Counted from the first letter of the stretch, positions 38,943 to 48,102 are shown. The stretch is 64,000 nt of DNA from Woeseia sp034521225 (GCA_034521225.1 JAXHMR010000010.1:1-64000), one strand, 5' to 3'. Translations and numbers: made by a program. Notes: generated by a model from the sequence alone, not told the origin.

Positions 38943-41258
38943 TCAGTCCCTGGGAGGTGCGGGTACCAGAATCTCGCGCGCGCCGTTCGGCTGCAATGGT
39001 CCGACGAGGCCGGCCTGCTCCATCGTCTCAACCATGCGCGCGGCACGGTTATAACCGATCTTCAGCCGGCGTTGTACGCCGGAAATTGATGCCTTTCGGG
39101 TCTCTATGACGATCTGTACCGCCTGGTCGTACAGCGGATCCTGCTCGGAATCCACTTCGCCGGGCAGGGCATCGAGCCCGGCCATTCCCGGAGTTGGACC
39201 GCCATTGCCCTCGGTAATTTCATCGATATAGCGCGGGGAGCCGCTTTTCTTCAGGTTCCTGACGACCGCATGCACTTCGTGGTCCGCCACGAACGCACCG
39301 TGCACCCGCTCCGGCAGCGATGTGCCCGGCGGCAGGTACAGCATGTCGCCGTGTCCGAGCAGTGCCTCGGCACCCATCTGGTCCAGAATCGTCCGCGAGT
39401 CGACCTTGGCGGAGACCTGGAAAGCGATGCGCGTCGGGATATTGGCCTTGATCAGGCCGGTAATGACATCGACGGACGGACGCTGCGTTGCCAGCAGCAT
39501 GTGGATGCCGGATGCGCGCGCCTTCTGCGCGAGCCGCGCAATCAGTTCCTCGACCTTCTTGCCGACAATCATCATCATGTCGGCCAGTTCATCGATAATA
39601 ACCACGATGTAGGGCAATTCGGTCAGCATCGGGTGCTCGACCGGCTTGTCCTCGTCGATCAGCGGCGGCGGTACAAACGTCGGGTCCTTGATTGGGTTGC
39701 CGGCACTGATCGCATCCTTGACCTTGCGGTTGTACCCGCCAATGTTGCGCACGCCGAGTGCCGCCATCAGCCGGTAGCGGCGTTCCATTTCGCCGACGCA
39801 CCAGCGCAAGGCGTTTGCCGCCTCTTTCATATCGGTGACGACCGGCGTCAGCAGGTGCGGAATGCCCTCGTAGACCGACAATTCGAGCATTTTCGGGTCG
39901 ATCATAATCAGCCGCACGTGCTCCGACTTGGCCTTGTAAAGCAGGCTCAGCACCATCGCGTTGATCGCTACGGATTTACCCGACCCGGTAGTACCGGCGA
40001 TCAGCAGGTGCGGCATGCGCGCAAGATCCGCGACGATTGAATGCCCGCCGATGTCTTTGCCGAGTGCCAGCGTCAGCGGCGAGGCCATCTCGTCATAAGC
40101 TTTTGATTTGAGAATCTCGCCCAGCGTCACCAGCTCGCGGTGCTCATTCGGAATCTCGAGACCGACGTAGGATTTGCCCGGGATCACTTCAAGCACGCGG
40201 ACACTGACTACCGACAGTGCGCGTGCCAGGTCCTTCGCCAGGTTTGAAATCTGGCTGACCTTGACGCCCGGTGCGGGATCCAGTTCGAAGCGCGTAATGA
40301 CAGGCCCGGGCGATACGGTCACCACTTCGACATCTATGCCGAAATCCTTGAGCTTGAGCTCGACGAGCCGCGACATCGCCTCAAGGGATTCCTCCGAGTA
40401 GCCGGCCTTGTGCGGTGGCGGGTCATCCAGCAGTGACAGCGGCGGCAGTTCGCCCGCGGACGGCGGCTCGAACAACGGCACCTGCCGTTCCTTTTCGGCC
40501 CGCACACTCTTCTCCAGCGTCGGCAGGACCGGTTCGATGCGCGGTGGCGCGCGCCCTTCAGTGCGTTTTTTCTCGGCCTTGAACACATCCTGGCGTTCGG
40601 CGTGCTTGCGCCGTCCTTCGGCGCGGTCGCGCATCTCGCCGATCCAGCCACGCACGGCGTCCCAGCCCCTGAGGCACCAGCGCCCGACCCGGTCCATGAC
40701 GGCGAGCCATGAAATACCGAGGAACAGCGACAATGACGCGAGCCACAGGAAGAACAGCAAGGTACTGGCACCCAGCAATTTCATCACCGCCCGGAGCGAG
40801 CCACCGACGACCTGCCCGACGATGCCACCGGCTGTCTCCTGGAAACCAATTGGGGAGAAGTGCAGACTCGCAAGTGCGCAGCTCGTAATCAGCGTCGCGA
40901 TAAAACCGCCGAAACGAAGTGCAAAGTCTGCGCGCGTCAGCATTTGTTGCGTACGCTGCTCGCGGTAGATCATCCAGCCGAAATAGAACACCATGACGGT
41001 GAACAGATACGCGGGCCGTCCAAACAGGTTAAAGAGCATGTCGGCAATGTGCGCGCCGACGCGGCCGACCCCGTTCTGGATTTCCAGGTTGCTGCTGGCC
41101 TGCGAGAAACCCGGATCGCCCGGATGGTAGGTAAACAATGCGAACCACAGAATCAGTGCGAACGCGCCGAACACGTACAACGCGCCTTCGCGGAGCGTAC
41201 GTACGACCTGCGCGGACAACGCGCCGCCCGATCTGGCTGTCTGGCTTTTGCTTGCCAT
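38943..41258 (-). CDS. ftsK: DNA translocase FtsK
   Basis: Intact, 771 residues. Four N-terminal TM helices (residues about 25-195) are followed by a short charged linker (about 200-290) and the motor: alpha subdomain LKDFGIDVEVVTVSPGPVIT, Walker A HLLIAGTTGSGKSVAINAMV at about residue 425, Walker B IVVIIDELADMMMIVGKKVE at about 553, and ATQRPSVDVITGLIKANIPT. The C-terminal gamma winged helix is YDQAVQIVIETRKASISGVQ and RLKIGYNRAARMVETMEQAG, which reads KOPS sites. The linker is short compared with E. coli FtsK (1329 aa) and like that of many other gammaproteobacteria. It coordinates chromosome segregation with division. Confidence 0.97.
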   Translation of the reverse strand: MASKSQTARSGGALSAQVVRTLREGALYVFGAFALILWFALFTYHPGDPGFSQASSNLEIQNGVGRVGAHIADMLFNLFGRPAYLFTVMVFYFGWMIYREQRTQQMLTRADFALRFGGFIATLITSCALASLHFSPIGFQETAGGIVGQVVGGSLRAVMKLLGASTLLFFLWLASLSLFLGISWLAVMDRVGRWCLRGWDAVRGWIGEMRDRAEGRRKHAERQDVFKAEKKRTEGRAPPRIEPVLPTLEKSVRAEKERQVPLFEPPSAGELPPLSLLDDPPPHKAGYSEESLEAMSRLVELKLKDFGIDVEVVTVSPGPVITRFELDPAPGVKVSQISNLAKDLARALSVVSVRVLEVIPGKSYVGLEIPNEHRELVTLGEILKSKAYDEMASPLTLALGKDIGGHSIVADLARMPHLLIAGTTGSGKSVAINAMVLSLLYKAKSEHVRLIMIDPKMLELSVYEGIPHLLTPVVTDMKEAANALRWCVGEMERRYRLMAALGVRNIGGYNRKVKDAISAGNPIKDPTFVPPPLIDEDKPVEHPMLTELPYIVVIIDELADMMMIVGKKVEELIARLAQKARASGIHMLLATQRPSVDVITGLIKANIPTRIAFQVSAKVDSRTILDQMGAEALLGHGDMLYLPPGTSLPERVHGAFVADHEVHAVVRNLKKSGSPRYIDEITEGNGGPTPGMAGLDALPGEVDSEQDPLYDQAVQIVIETRKASISGVQRRLKIGYNRAARMVETMEQAGLVGPLQPNGAREILVPAPPRD

Positions 41259-41582
41259 ATTAAAGTAAATTCAAGCGATTATGGCCTAAAGCGCTGATTC
41301 TAATATACCTTAGAGGCCAAGTCGCCCCATGCGGGAGTGTCTTTCCGACGCCGGACCCGCCGGCGCCCAAACCGGCCGCGGTCGCAGCTTGCTGTTTTGC
41401 CCGGGGTAGCGCTTTTCCCTACACTGGCGCCTCGACCCTCGACCCTCGACCCTCGACTATAGGCACCTCAAGTGACTATCCCCGCGCCCGGACTTGAATC
41501 CGGCCGGCACGGTCGCACTTCAATAAACTGACGCAGATTCCGGTACAAGCTGTCGGACGCAAACCCTTAAGGCGAAGTATAC
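41259..41582. other. Divergent ftsK-trxB intergenic region with a 7-bp tandem repeat
   Basis: The 324-bp spacer must hold the promoters of ftsK (leftward) and trxB (rightward). At 41431-41457 the heptamer CTCGACC is repeated almost four times in tandem. No gene is supported. Confidence 0.7.
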
Positions 41583-42569
41583 ATGAGCGACACCAAACAT
41601 TGCCGCGTGCTGATCCTTGGCTCCGGTCCAGCGGGTTATTCGGCGGCGGTCTATGCCGCGCGCGCCAACCTGAACCCGGTGATCGTTACCGGCATCGAGC
41701 AGGGCGGCCAACTGATGACGACGACGGATGTCGACAACTGGCCCGGCGATGCCGAAGGTCTGCAGGGCCCGGAACTGATGCAACGCATGCTGAAGCATGT
41801 CGAGCGCTACAACACGGAAGTCATCAACGACCACATCAGCAAAGCGGACCTGTCGAAGCGCCCGTTCGTGCTGGAAGGCGATTACCGCACGTATACCTGT
41901 GACGCACTGATCATCGCGACCGGCGCCACGGCGAAATACCTTGGCCTGCCGTCCGAAGACGCATTCAAGGGCCGCGGCGTATCCGCCTGTGCGACCTGCG
42001 ACGGCTTTTTTTACCGGGGCCAGGACGTTGCCGTGGTTGGCGGCGGCAATACCGCGGTCGAGGAAGCACTGTATCTCAGCAACATCGCATCAAAGGTGAC
42101 ACTTGTGCATCGCCGCGACTCGTTGCGGGGCGAGAAAATTCTTCAGGACCAGCTGTTTCGCCGCGCAAAGGAAGGCAAGGTCGAACTCAAGTGGGATCAC
42201 GTCGTCGACGAAGTGCTCGGCGACGATGCGGGTGTCAACGGCCTGCGCGTCCGCAGTACGAAGGACGAATCAAAGCTCGAGGACCTCGCCGTAACTGGTG
42301 TCTTTATTGCCATAGGCCACAGCCCGAACACCGGACTGTTCGACGGTCAACTCGACATGAAGAATGGCTACATCACTGTGAAGACGGGCCTCGAAGGTAA
42401 TGCAACCGCAACAAGTACACCCGGCGTCTTTGCAGCAGGTGATGTCGCCGACCAGGTCTACCGCCAGGCCATCACATCAGCCGGCGCCGGCTGCATGGCG
42501 GCCCTCGATGCCGAGAAGTACCTCGACGCCCTGGAGGCAAGCCACCCCGCCAGCGACGCCGCCGCCTGA
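41583..42569 (+). CDS. trxB: Thioredoxin reductase
   Basis: Intact, 328 residues. FAD-binding VLILGSGPAGYSAAVYAARA, redox-active SACATCDGFFYRGQDVAVVG with the CxxC pair, NADPH-binding GGGNTAVEEALYLSNIASKV, and C-terminal GVFAAGDVADQVYRQAITSA are all present. It reduces thioredoxin with NADPH and so feeds the BCP peroxiredoxin. The block trxB-...-aat-infA-clpA/clpS matches E. coli synteny. A palindromic MITE-like element follows 19 bp downstream. Confidence 0.97.
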   Translation: MSDTKHCRVLILGSGPAGYSAAVYAARANLNPVIVTGIEQGGQLMTTTDVDNWPGDAEGLQGPELMQRMLKHVERYNTEVINDHISKADLSKRPFVLEGDYRTYTCDALIIATGATAKYLGLPSEDAFKGRGVSACATCDGFFYRGQDVAVVGGGNTAVEEALYLSNIASKVTLVHRRDSLRGEKILQDQLFRRAKEGKVELKWDHVVDEVLGDDAGVNGLRVRSTKDESKLEDLAVTGVFIAIGHSPNTGLFDGQLDMKNGYITVKTGLEGNATATSTPGVFAAGDVADQVYRQAITSAGAGCMAALDAEKYLDALEASHPASDAAA

Positions 42570-42587
42570 TGCTGAGACTCGTGGACC

Positions 42588-42772
42588 GGATTATTCATGA
42601 ACGGCACGGAGGTCGGGGCGGAGGTGTGCCCCGGGGAGGGCTTTTCAGGGCTGTGCCGGACAGGGACGTCCGGCACAGAGCGTACAGGGACGTATTGCAC
42701 AGCGTCCCTGAAAAGCCCTCCCCGGGGTGCGCCTCCGCTTGCCACCCGAACCAAACCGTTCATGAATAATCC
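42588..42772. mobile_element. Palindromic MITE-like element, copy 1
   Basis: The 185-bp element has perfect 17-bp terminal inverted repeats, GGATTATTCATGAACGG at 42588-42604 and its complement at 42756-42772. A second perfect 22-bp inverted pair lies inside (42629-42650 with 42706-42727, containing GGGCTTTTCAGGG), and an inner stem (TGTGCCGGAC/GTCCGGCACA) occupies the centre, so the whole element folds on itself. It encodes no protein. It lies between trxB and the FemAB-like gene. A second copy at 62702-62880 shares ends and layout. Confidence 0.85.
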
Positions 42773-42789
42773 CGGCTAAGCGGATCGAT

Positions 42790-43950
42790 ATGCGGGTCGA
42801 TCGTCATGACAGCATCGCGGAAATAAAACCCGATGACTGGAATCGCCTGAACCGTGCCGGTTACCCGTTCCTGCGCCATGAATTCCTGCTGGCGGCGGAG
42901 GAAACCGGCAGCGCCTCCGCAACAACCGGCTGGACACCGCAGCACCTGTCGATTCGCGGCGCGGACGGCCGGCTACAGGCTGTCATGCCGCTCTACCGCA
43001 AGCAGCATTCCTGGGGCGAATTCGTTTTTGACTGGGCGTGGGCACGCGCCTACGAACAGGCGGGACTGCCCTACTACCCCAAACTCGTTTCCGCGGTCCC
43101 GTTCACCCCGGCGCCGAGCCACCGGCTGCTGACCAATGGCGAAAATCATGCCGAATGCGCCGCACTGCTGCTGGGCGCGGCCCTCGATCTCGCGCGGGAG
43201 GAGGATCTGTCCTCGTTTCACGTGCAATTCCCCCATCCTGACGAGCTCGATGACCTGGGCCGTGCCGGCCTGAAGACCCGCAAGGATTGCCAGTTTCACT
43301 GGCACAACGGCGGCTATCGGTCCTTTGACGAATTCGTGCAGCAGTTCAGTTCCCGCAAACGGAAAAAAGTCAAACGGGATCGCCGCCATGTGCAGGAGCA
43401 GGGAATAAAGTTTCGCTGGCTGCGAGGGGAGGACCTCGATGCGGCTATGTGGCGTGACGTCTATCAATTGATTGCAATCACATTTCTGCGCCGTGGCGCA
43501 ATGCCCTACTTCAGTCTCGACTTTTTCACGGACGTAAGCCGTGCGTTGCCGCAAAACATGCTCGTCGTACTGGCGGAGCGCAACAGCCAGCCGGTCGCCG
43601 CAGCCGTGTTCTACGTCGGACCCGACACGCTGTATGGCCGCTACTGGGGCGCGGATGCCGACTATAACGCGCTGCATTTTGAGACTTGCTATTATCAGGG
43701 AATTGATTTCTGCATAGCCAACGGCCTGGCGCGATTCGAGCCCGGGACGCAGGGTGAGCACAAGGTCAGCCGGGGATTTCTGCCGGTAACAACGTGGTCT
43801 GCCCACTGGCTCGCACACGATGAATTCTTTTCAGCGGTCGGCCGTTACCTCGACGAGGAAGGCCGGCACATCGACGACTACATCGACGCAGTCGACCTCC
43901 ACAGCCCGTACCGGAAGCCGACAGCAGGCAGCGTGGCAGGCAATAAATGA
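42790..43950 (+). CDS. FemAB/GNAT-type peptidogalycan biosynthesis-recognition protein (DUF482)
   Basis: Intact, 386 residues. WNRLNRAGYPFLRHEFLLAA, GWTPQHLSIRGADGRLQAVM, PLYRKQHSWGEFVFDWAWAR, YYPKLVSAVPFTPAPSHRLL, QFSSRKRKKVKRDRRHVQEQ, and GLARFEPGTQGEHKVSRGFL are hallmarks of the DUF482 family. The fold is a tandem GNAT as in FemAB aminoacyl transferases. The presumed role is transfer of an aminoacyl group to an envelope component or protein, not proven. Its stop overlaps the aat start by 4 bp (ATGATGG), and aat is itself an aminoacyl-tRNA-dependent GNAT enzyme, so the two may share aminoacyl-tRNA chemistry. Confidence 0.88.
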   Translation: MRVDRHDSIAEIKPDDWNRLNRAGYPFLRHEFLLAAEETGSASATTGWTPQHLSIRGADGRLQAVMPLYRKQHSWGEFVFDWAWARAYEQAGLPYYPKLVSAVPFTPAPSHRLLTNGENHAECAALLLGAALDLAREEDLSSFHVQFPHPDELDDLGRAGLKTRKDCQFHWHNGGYRSFDEFVQQFSSRKRKKVKRDRRHVQEQGIKFRWLRGEDLDAAMWRDVYQLIAITFLRRGAMPYFSLDFFTDVSRALPQNMLVVLAERNSQPVAAAVFYVGPDTLYGRYWGADADYNALHFETCYYQGIDFCIANGLARFEPGTQGEHKVSRGFLPVTTWSAHWLAHDEFFSAVGRYLDEEGRHIDDYIDAVDLHSPYRKPTAGSVAGNK

Positions 43951-44681
43951 TGGAATTACCCATCCGGTATCTCAGCAGCGTGGACGTCCCGGATGCGTTT
44001 CCCGTCATAGACAATGCGTGCCGGGAGCCGAATGGCCTGCTCGCCGCCGGCGGTGACCTTTCCCGGGAACGATTACTGTACGCCTACCAGCACGGCATCT
44101 TCCCTTGGTACGAGGACGGACAGCCGATACTGTGGTGGTCACCCGATCCTCGCTGCGTTCTGGAACCGCAGCACTTTCACGTCGCGAGGCGGTTTGAAAG
44201 ATGGCTGCGTGGCGCATCGTTTGTGATCACGTTCAACCGGGCGTTCGACGCCATCGTTGACGGCTGTGCCGCACAGCGCATGGGCCAGCACGGCACGTGG
44301 ATTACGGCGGAAATACGTGCCGCCTACAACGACCTGAATCGTGACGGCTGGGCGCACTCGGTCGAGGTCTGGCATGGTGACTCGCTCGTCGGCGGACTAT
44401 ATGGACTTGCGATCGGCAAAATCTTTTTCGGTGAGTCGATGTTCAGCCGGGAAAACAATGCATCCAAATGCGCCATGCTCGCCCTTTGCCGCGAGCTGAC
44501 TCGTCATGAATTCAATCTCATTGACTGCCAGGTCGTCTCCCCCCACCTGTTAACACTCGGTGCCGTGGCGATGCCGCGGGCCGCGTTTCGCGAGATACTG
44601 GAGAATGCCTGTCCGGAGCAAACCCGGTTCACCGGGTGGCCCGGCGGTGAGGTCGCCGTAGCGTCATTGGCGCCGGATTGA
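43947..44681 (+). CDS. aat: Leucyl/phenylalanyl-tRNA-protein transferase
   Basis: Intact, 244 residues: GLLAAGGDLSRERLLYAYQH, GIFPWYEDGQPILWWSPDPR, GCAAQRMGQHGTWITAEIRA, and GLYGLAIGKIFFGESMFSRE. It adds Leu or Phe to N-terminal Arg or Lys of proteins, making N-degrons. These are then recognised by ClpS and degraded by ClpAP. clpA and clpS are encoded within 4 kb, so the full N-end-rule pathway is local. It overlaps the upstream FemAB-like gene by 4 bp. Confidence 0.96.
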   Translation: MMELPIRYLSSVDVPDAFPVIDNACREPNGLLAAGGDLSRERLLYAYQHGIFPWYEDGQPILWWSPDPRCVLEPQHFHVARRFERWLRGASFVITFNRAFDAIVDGCAAQRMGQHGTWITAEIRAAYNDLNRDGWAHSVEVWHGDSLVGGLYGLAIGKIFFGESMFSRENNASKCAMLALCRELTRHEFNLIDCQVVSPHLLTLGAVAMPRAAFREILENACPEQTRFTGWPGGEVAVASLAPD

Positions 44682-44717
44682 TTCCGGGAAAGGCCGACAA
44701 GGCACCCCGCGTCGTTG

Positions 44718-44865
44718 CGAGTCCGCAGCGCGTGGCAATCATGCTGTCGTTGCGAGCCCGGAGGGCGTGGCAATCTCGTTGACCTGGCAAAGAGGTAATC
44801 GTTGCGAGGTCGCCACGTCGCTGCGCTCCTCGCGATGACGACGGCGCTGCGCGCCTAGCGATGAC
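44718..44865. repeat. REP-like cluster, locus 5
   Basis: Four to five units between aat and infA. Direct copies of TTGCGAGCCCGGAGGGCGTG GCAATCTCG-type are followed after a 25-bp spacer by an inverted GCGAGGTCGCCACGTCGCTG to CTCGCGATGACG unit. No gene is supported between 44682 and 44962. Confidence 0.82.
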
Positions 44866-44962
44866 GACGGTGCTGTACGCCTTACGCCGTCCATGTATTG
44901 CGTTGCAATACCGGTCCCGTTTCTGCACAATTCGCCGCCTGATTACCGGAGACCAGCCTAAA

Positions 44963-45181
44963 TTGGCGAAAGAAGAAGCATTGCAGATGGAGGGCGTCGT
45001 GACCGAGACGCTCCCGAACACGACTTTTCGGGTAGAACTCGAGAATGGCCATGTCGTGACCGCGCATATATCCGGGAAGATGCGCAAGAACTACATCCGT
45101 ATCCTGACGGGTGACAAGGTTACGGTGGAACTGACGCCGTACGACCTCAGCAAGGGCCGCATCGTCTACCGCGGACGTTAG
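44963..45181 (+). CDS. infA: Translation initiation factor IF-1 (TTG start)
   Basis: The 72-residue product from TTG 44963 (MAKEEALQMEGVVTETLPNT) equals the canonical IF-1 length. The rest, TFRVELENGHVVTAHISGKM, RKNYIRILTGDKVTVELTPY, DLSKGRIVYRGR, is close to universal. The open frame continues upstream to 44861, but that part is not IF-1 and would add 34 foreign residues. GGAGA lies about 13 bp upstream of the TTG. The nearest in-frame ATG would remove the first eight residues. IF-1 binds the 30S A site. A TTG start may hold expression low. Confidence 0.96.
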   Translation: MAKEEALQMEGVVTETLPNTTFRVELENGHVVTAHISGKMRKNYIRILTGDKVTVELTPYDLSKGRIVYRGR

Positions 45182-45194
45182 TCCGACTCTACTG

Positions 45195-45455
45195 CGTCAT
45201 TGAGAGCCCGCAAAGCGTGTACGCCATTGCGAGCCCAAAGGGCATGTGCGTCATTGCGAGCCCGCAGGGCGTGGCAATCTCGTAACTGTTTGCACATGGG
45301 TAAACTGAACGAGATCGCCACGGCGCTTCGCGCCTCGCGATGACGGGGTGATCACCCACCCGCCGTCATTGCGAGCCCGAAGGGCGTGGCAATCTCGTTA
45401 CTGCTGGCAGACGGGTAATCCTTGCGAGATCGCCACGGCGCTTCCCGGTCGGTCG
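45195..45455. repeat. REP-like cluster, locus 6
   Basis: About six units fill the gap between convergent infA and clpA. Direct copies of CATTGCGAGCCCGCAGGGCG TGGCAATCTCG alternate with inverted GAGATCGCCACGGCGCTTCG CGCCTCGCGATGACG units separated by spacers of about 25-30 bp with AACTG and GGGTAA words. The last unit is truncated 4 bp before the clpA stop. Confidence 0.85.
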
Positions 45456-45458
45456 CAA

Positions 45459-47735
45459 TCAGTTTTCAGGCAGGTGTTGCAGTTCCTTGCGCGCCGCTTC
45501 GGACTTGAGCTCCAGGTCGCCGTCACTGCCCACACCGACACGGACATGTCCGCCTTCGGTCAGGCTGCCGAATAACAATTCCTCGGCGAGCGGACGCTTG
45601 ATGTGCTTCTGGATAACCCGGGCCATCGGCCGCGCACCCATTTTCGGATCGTAGCCGCGCTCTGCGATCCACGCCCGTGCCGCATCATCGAGTTCCAGCG
45701 TAACGTTGCTTGTACTCAGCTTGGCCTCCAGCTCGACGACCAGCTTGTCGACAACGCGGGCAACTGAATGGTCATCGAGCGCCGAGAACTGGATGATCGA
45801 GTCAAGGCGATTGCGGAATTCCGGGGTGAACGCCTTGCGCAGGATTTCCATACCGTCGCTGCTGTGATCCTGCGTCGTGAACCCTATTGACGGCCGACTC
45901 ATCTCCTGGGCCCCGGCATTCGTTGTCATGACAATAACGACGTTGCGGAAATCCGCCTTGCGACCATTGTTGTCCGTCAGCGTTCCGTGATCCATGACCT
46001 GCAGCAGCAGGTTGAATACTTCCGGGTGTGCCTTCTCAATCTCGTCAAGCAATACAATGGCATGCGGGTTCTTCGTGACTGCCTCGGTCAGCAGGCCACC
46101 CTGGTCGAAACCGACATACCCGGGCGGTGCACCGATCAGTCGCGACACTGTATGGCGCTCCATGTACTCGGACATGTCGAAACGAATCAGCTCGACACCA
46201 AGTATCAGCGCCAATTGCCGCGTCACCTCGGTTTTGCCAACGCCCGTAGGCCCGGCAAACAGGAAGGAACCGATCGGCTTGCCTTCGTCGGTCAGGCCCG
46301 AACGCGCCATCTTGATGGCAGAGGCTAATGCGGTAATCGCCTTGTCCTGGCCGAAGATTGTCAGCTTCAGGTCCCTTTCCAGCGTACGCATGACATCCTT
46401 GTCCGACGCGGATACGCTCTTCGGTGGAATACGTGCCATCTTGGCCACGATGTTCTCGATCATCGTGACGGTTACGCGATCCGTACGGTCGGCTTCAGGC
46501 TGCAATCGCACATTGGCGCCCGCCTCATCTATAACGTCGATTGCCTTGTCCGGAAGCTGCCGGTCATTTATGTGTTTGGCGGCCAGTTCCGCTGCGGTGC
46601 GCAACGCCTGGTCGTCGTATTTCACCCCATGATGTTCCTCGAAGCGGGACTTCAGGCCGTGCAGGATCGCAACGGTTTCATCGACGCTCGGCTCCGGAAC
46701 GTCAATCTTCTGGAAGCGGCGTGCCAACGCGTGGTCTTTTTCGAAAATGCCGCGATACTCCGCATAAGTCGTCGACCCTATGCAACGCAATTCGCCATTA
46801 GCCAGCACCGGTTTGATCAGGTTTGAAGCATCCATGACACCGCCGGATGCCGCGCCGGCGCCGATGACGGTGTGAATCTCATCGATGAACAGAATTGCGC
46901 CCGGATCCTTGCGAATCTCCGAGATGACGGCCTTTAAGCGTTTTTCAAAATCGCCGCGGTATTTGGTTCCTGCGATCAGCGTGCCCATGTCCAGCGCGTA
47001 GATCGTACTGTCACGCAGCACGTCTGGCACCCGTTCCTCGGTAATCATGCGCGCGAGGCCTTCGGCCAGCGCCGTTTTGCCGACGCCCGCGTCACCGACG
47101 TACAGCGGGTTATTCTTGCGGCGGCGGCACAGGATCTGGACCGTGCGTTCGATTTCAATATCGCGGCCGATCAGCGGGTCGATTCGACCTTCCATGGCAC
47201 GCTGGTTGAGATTCGTGGCGTACTTCTCGAGCGCACTGGACTCAGCGTTTTCCGATTCGCTGTCCAGCGATCCCTCCTGTTGCTCTTCGCCACCTTCACC
47301 CGGCACCTGCGGCATGCCGTGAGAAATATAGTTGACGACGTCGAGGCGCGCGATGTCCTGCAGTCCGAGGAAATAAACGGCCTGCGACTGTTTCTCGCTG
47401 AAAATGGCGACCAGTACGTTGGCGCCCGTTACTTCTTTCTTGCCGCTTGACTGCACATGGAACACTGCACGTTGCAACACGCGCTGGAAACCCAGTGTCG
47501 GCTGGACGTCATTGTCCGCGTCCGACGACATACGCGGCGTGGCCTCGTCGATAAATGTCGTCAGTTGCTGCCGCAGCTCACCAACGTTCGAGTCACAGGC
47601 CTTCAGGATCTCGTGCACCCTCGGAATGTCAAGCAGGGCCAGCAGCAGGTGCTCTACCGTCATGAATTCATGACGGCGATCCCGCGCATTCTGGAACGCT
47701 TCATTGAGACAAAATTCGAGTTCGCTACTTAACAT
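45459..47735 (-). CDS. clpA: ATP-dependent Clp protease ATP-binding subunit ClpA
   Basis: Intact, 758 residues as in E. coli ClpA. The N-domain MLSSELEFCLNEAFQNARDR, RHEFMTVEHLLLALLDIPRV binds ClpS. Walker A1 YVGDAGVGKTALAEGLARMI is at about residue 215 and Walker A2 LFAGPTGVGKTEVTRQLALI at about 490. Walker B2 is HAIVLLDEIEKAHPEVFNLL, and the Clp-specific loop is present. It unfolds substrates for ClpP (not in this window). With clpS 37 bp upstream and aat 1 kb beyond infA, it completes the N-end-rule recognition and unfolding machinery. Confidence 0.97.
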   Translation of the reverse strand: MLSSELEFCLNEAFQNARDRRHEFMTVEHLLLALLDIPRVHEILKACDSNVGELRQQLTTFIDEATPRMSSDADNDVQPTLGFQRVLQRAVFHVQSSGKKEVTGANVLVAIFSEKQSQAVYFLGLQDIARLDVVNYISHGMPQVPGEGGEEQQEGSLDSESENAESSALEKYATNLNQRAMEGRIDPLIGRDIEIERTVQILCRRRKNNPLYVGDAGVGKTALAEGLARMITEERVPDVLRDSTIYALDMGTLIAGTKYRGDFEKRLKAVISEIRKDPGAILFIDEIHTVIGAGAASGGVMDASNLIKPVLANGELRCIGSTTYAEYRGIFEKDHALARRFQKIDVPEPSVDETVAILHGLKSRFEEHHGVKYDDQALRTAAELAAKHINDRQLPDKAIDVIDEAGANVRLQPEADRTDRVTVTMIENIVAKMARIPPKSVSASDKDVMRTLERDLKLTIFGQDKAITALASAIKMARSGLTDEGKPIGSFLFAGPTGVGKTEVTRQLALILGVELIRFDMSEYMERHTVSRLIGAPPGYVGFDQGGLLTEAVTKNPHAIVLLDEIEKAHPEVFNLLLQVMDHGTLTDNNGRKADFRNVVIVMTTNAGAQEMSRPSIGFTTQDHSSDGMEILRKAFTPEFRNRLDSIIQFSALDDHSVARVVDKLVVELEAKLSTSNVTLELDDAARAWIAERGYDPKMGARPMARVIQKHIKRPLAEELLFGSLTEGGHVRVGVGSDGDLELKSEAARKELQHLPEN

Positions 47736-47772
47736 GGTTACCTGCTCTTGACCTCACGGCTCTCTGTCGGAC

Positions 47773-48102
47773 TCACGCCTCTTCCATCGTACACAACAAC
47801 GGATGCTGCTGCTCCTGCGCTATCGTCGTTACCTGTGCAACCTTGGTTTCCGCGATTTCGTAACTGTAGATACCGCATGTTCCCTTGCCCTTGGTGTGCA
47901 CCTCCAGCATGACACGTGTCGCTGACGTGCGCTCCAGACCAAATACTGACTCCAGAATCCCGACGACAAATTCCATCGGCGTATAATCGTCATTAATAAG
48001 AATGACACGATACATGGGTGGCCGTTTGAGTTTCGGACGGCTCTCCTGGACGGCTTGGTCGTGGTCCTCCATGTGCGAATATTCGGGGCTTTTTTGCGAC
48101 AT
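47773..48102 (-). CDS. clpS: ClpA adaptor protein ClpS
   Basis: Intact, 109 residues. The core PPMYRVILINDDYTPMEFVV, GILESVFGLERTSATRVMLE, VHTKGKGTCGIYSYEIAETK holds the N-degron pocket (NDDYTPMEFV and the conserved HxxGxG). ClpS delivers proteins with N-terminal Leu, Phe, Tyr or Trp to ClpA. It precedes clpA by 37 bp on the same strand and is divergent from gspC. The start MSQKSPEYSH could be the second Met (MEDHDQAVQE). Confidence 0.97.
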   Translation of the reverse strand: MSQKSPEYSHMEDHDQAVQESRPKLKRPPMYRVILINDDYTPMEFVVGILESVFGLERTSATRVMLEVHTKGKGTCGIYSYEIAETKVAQVTTIAQEQQHPLLCTMEEA

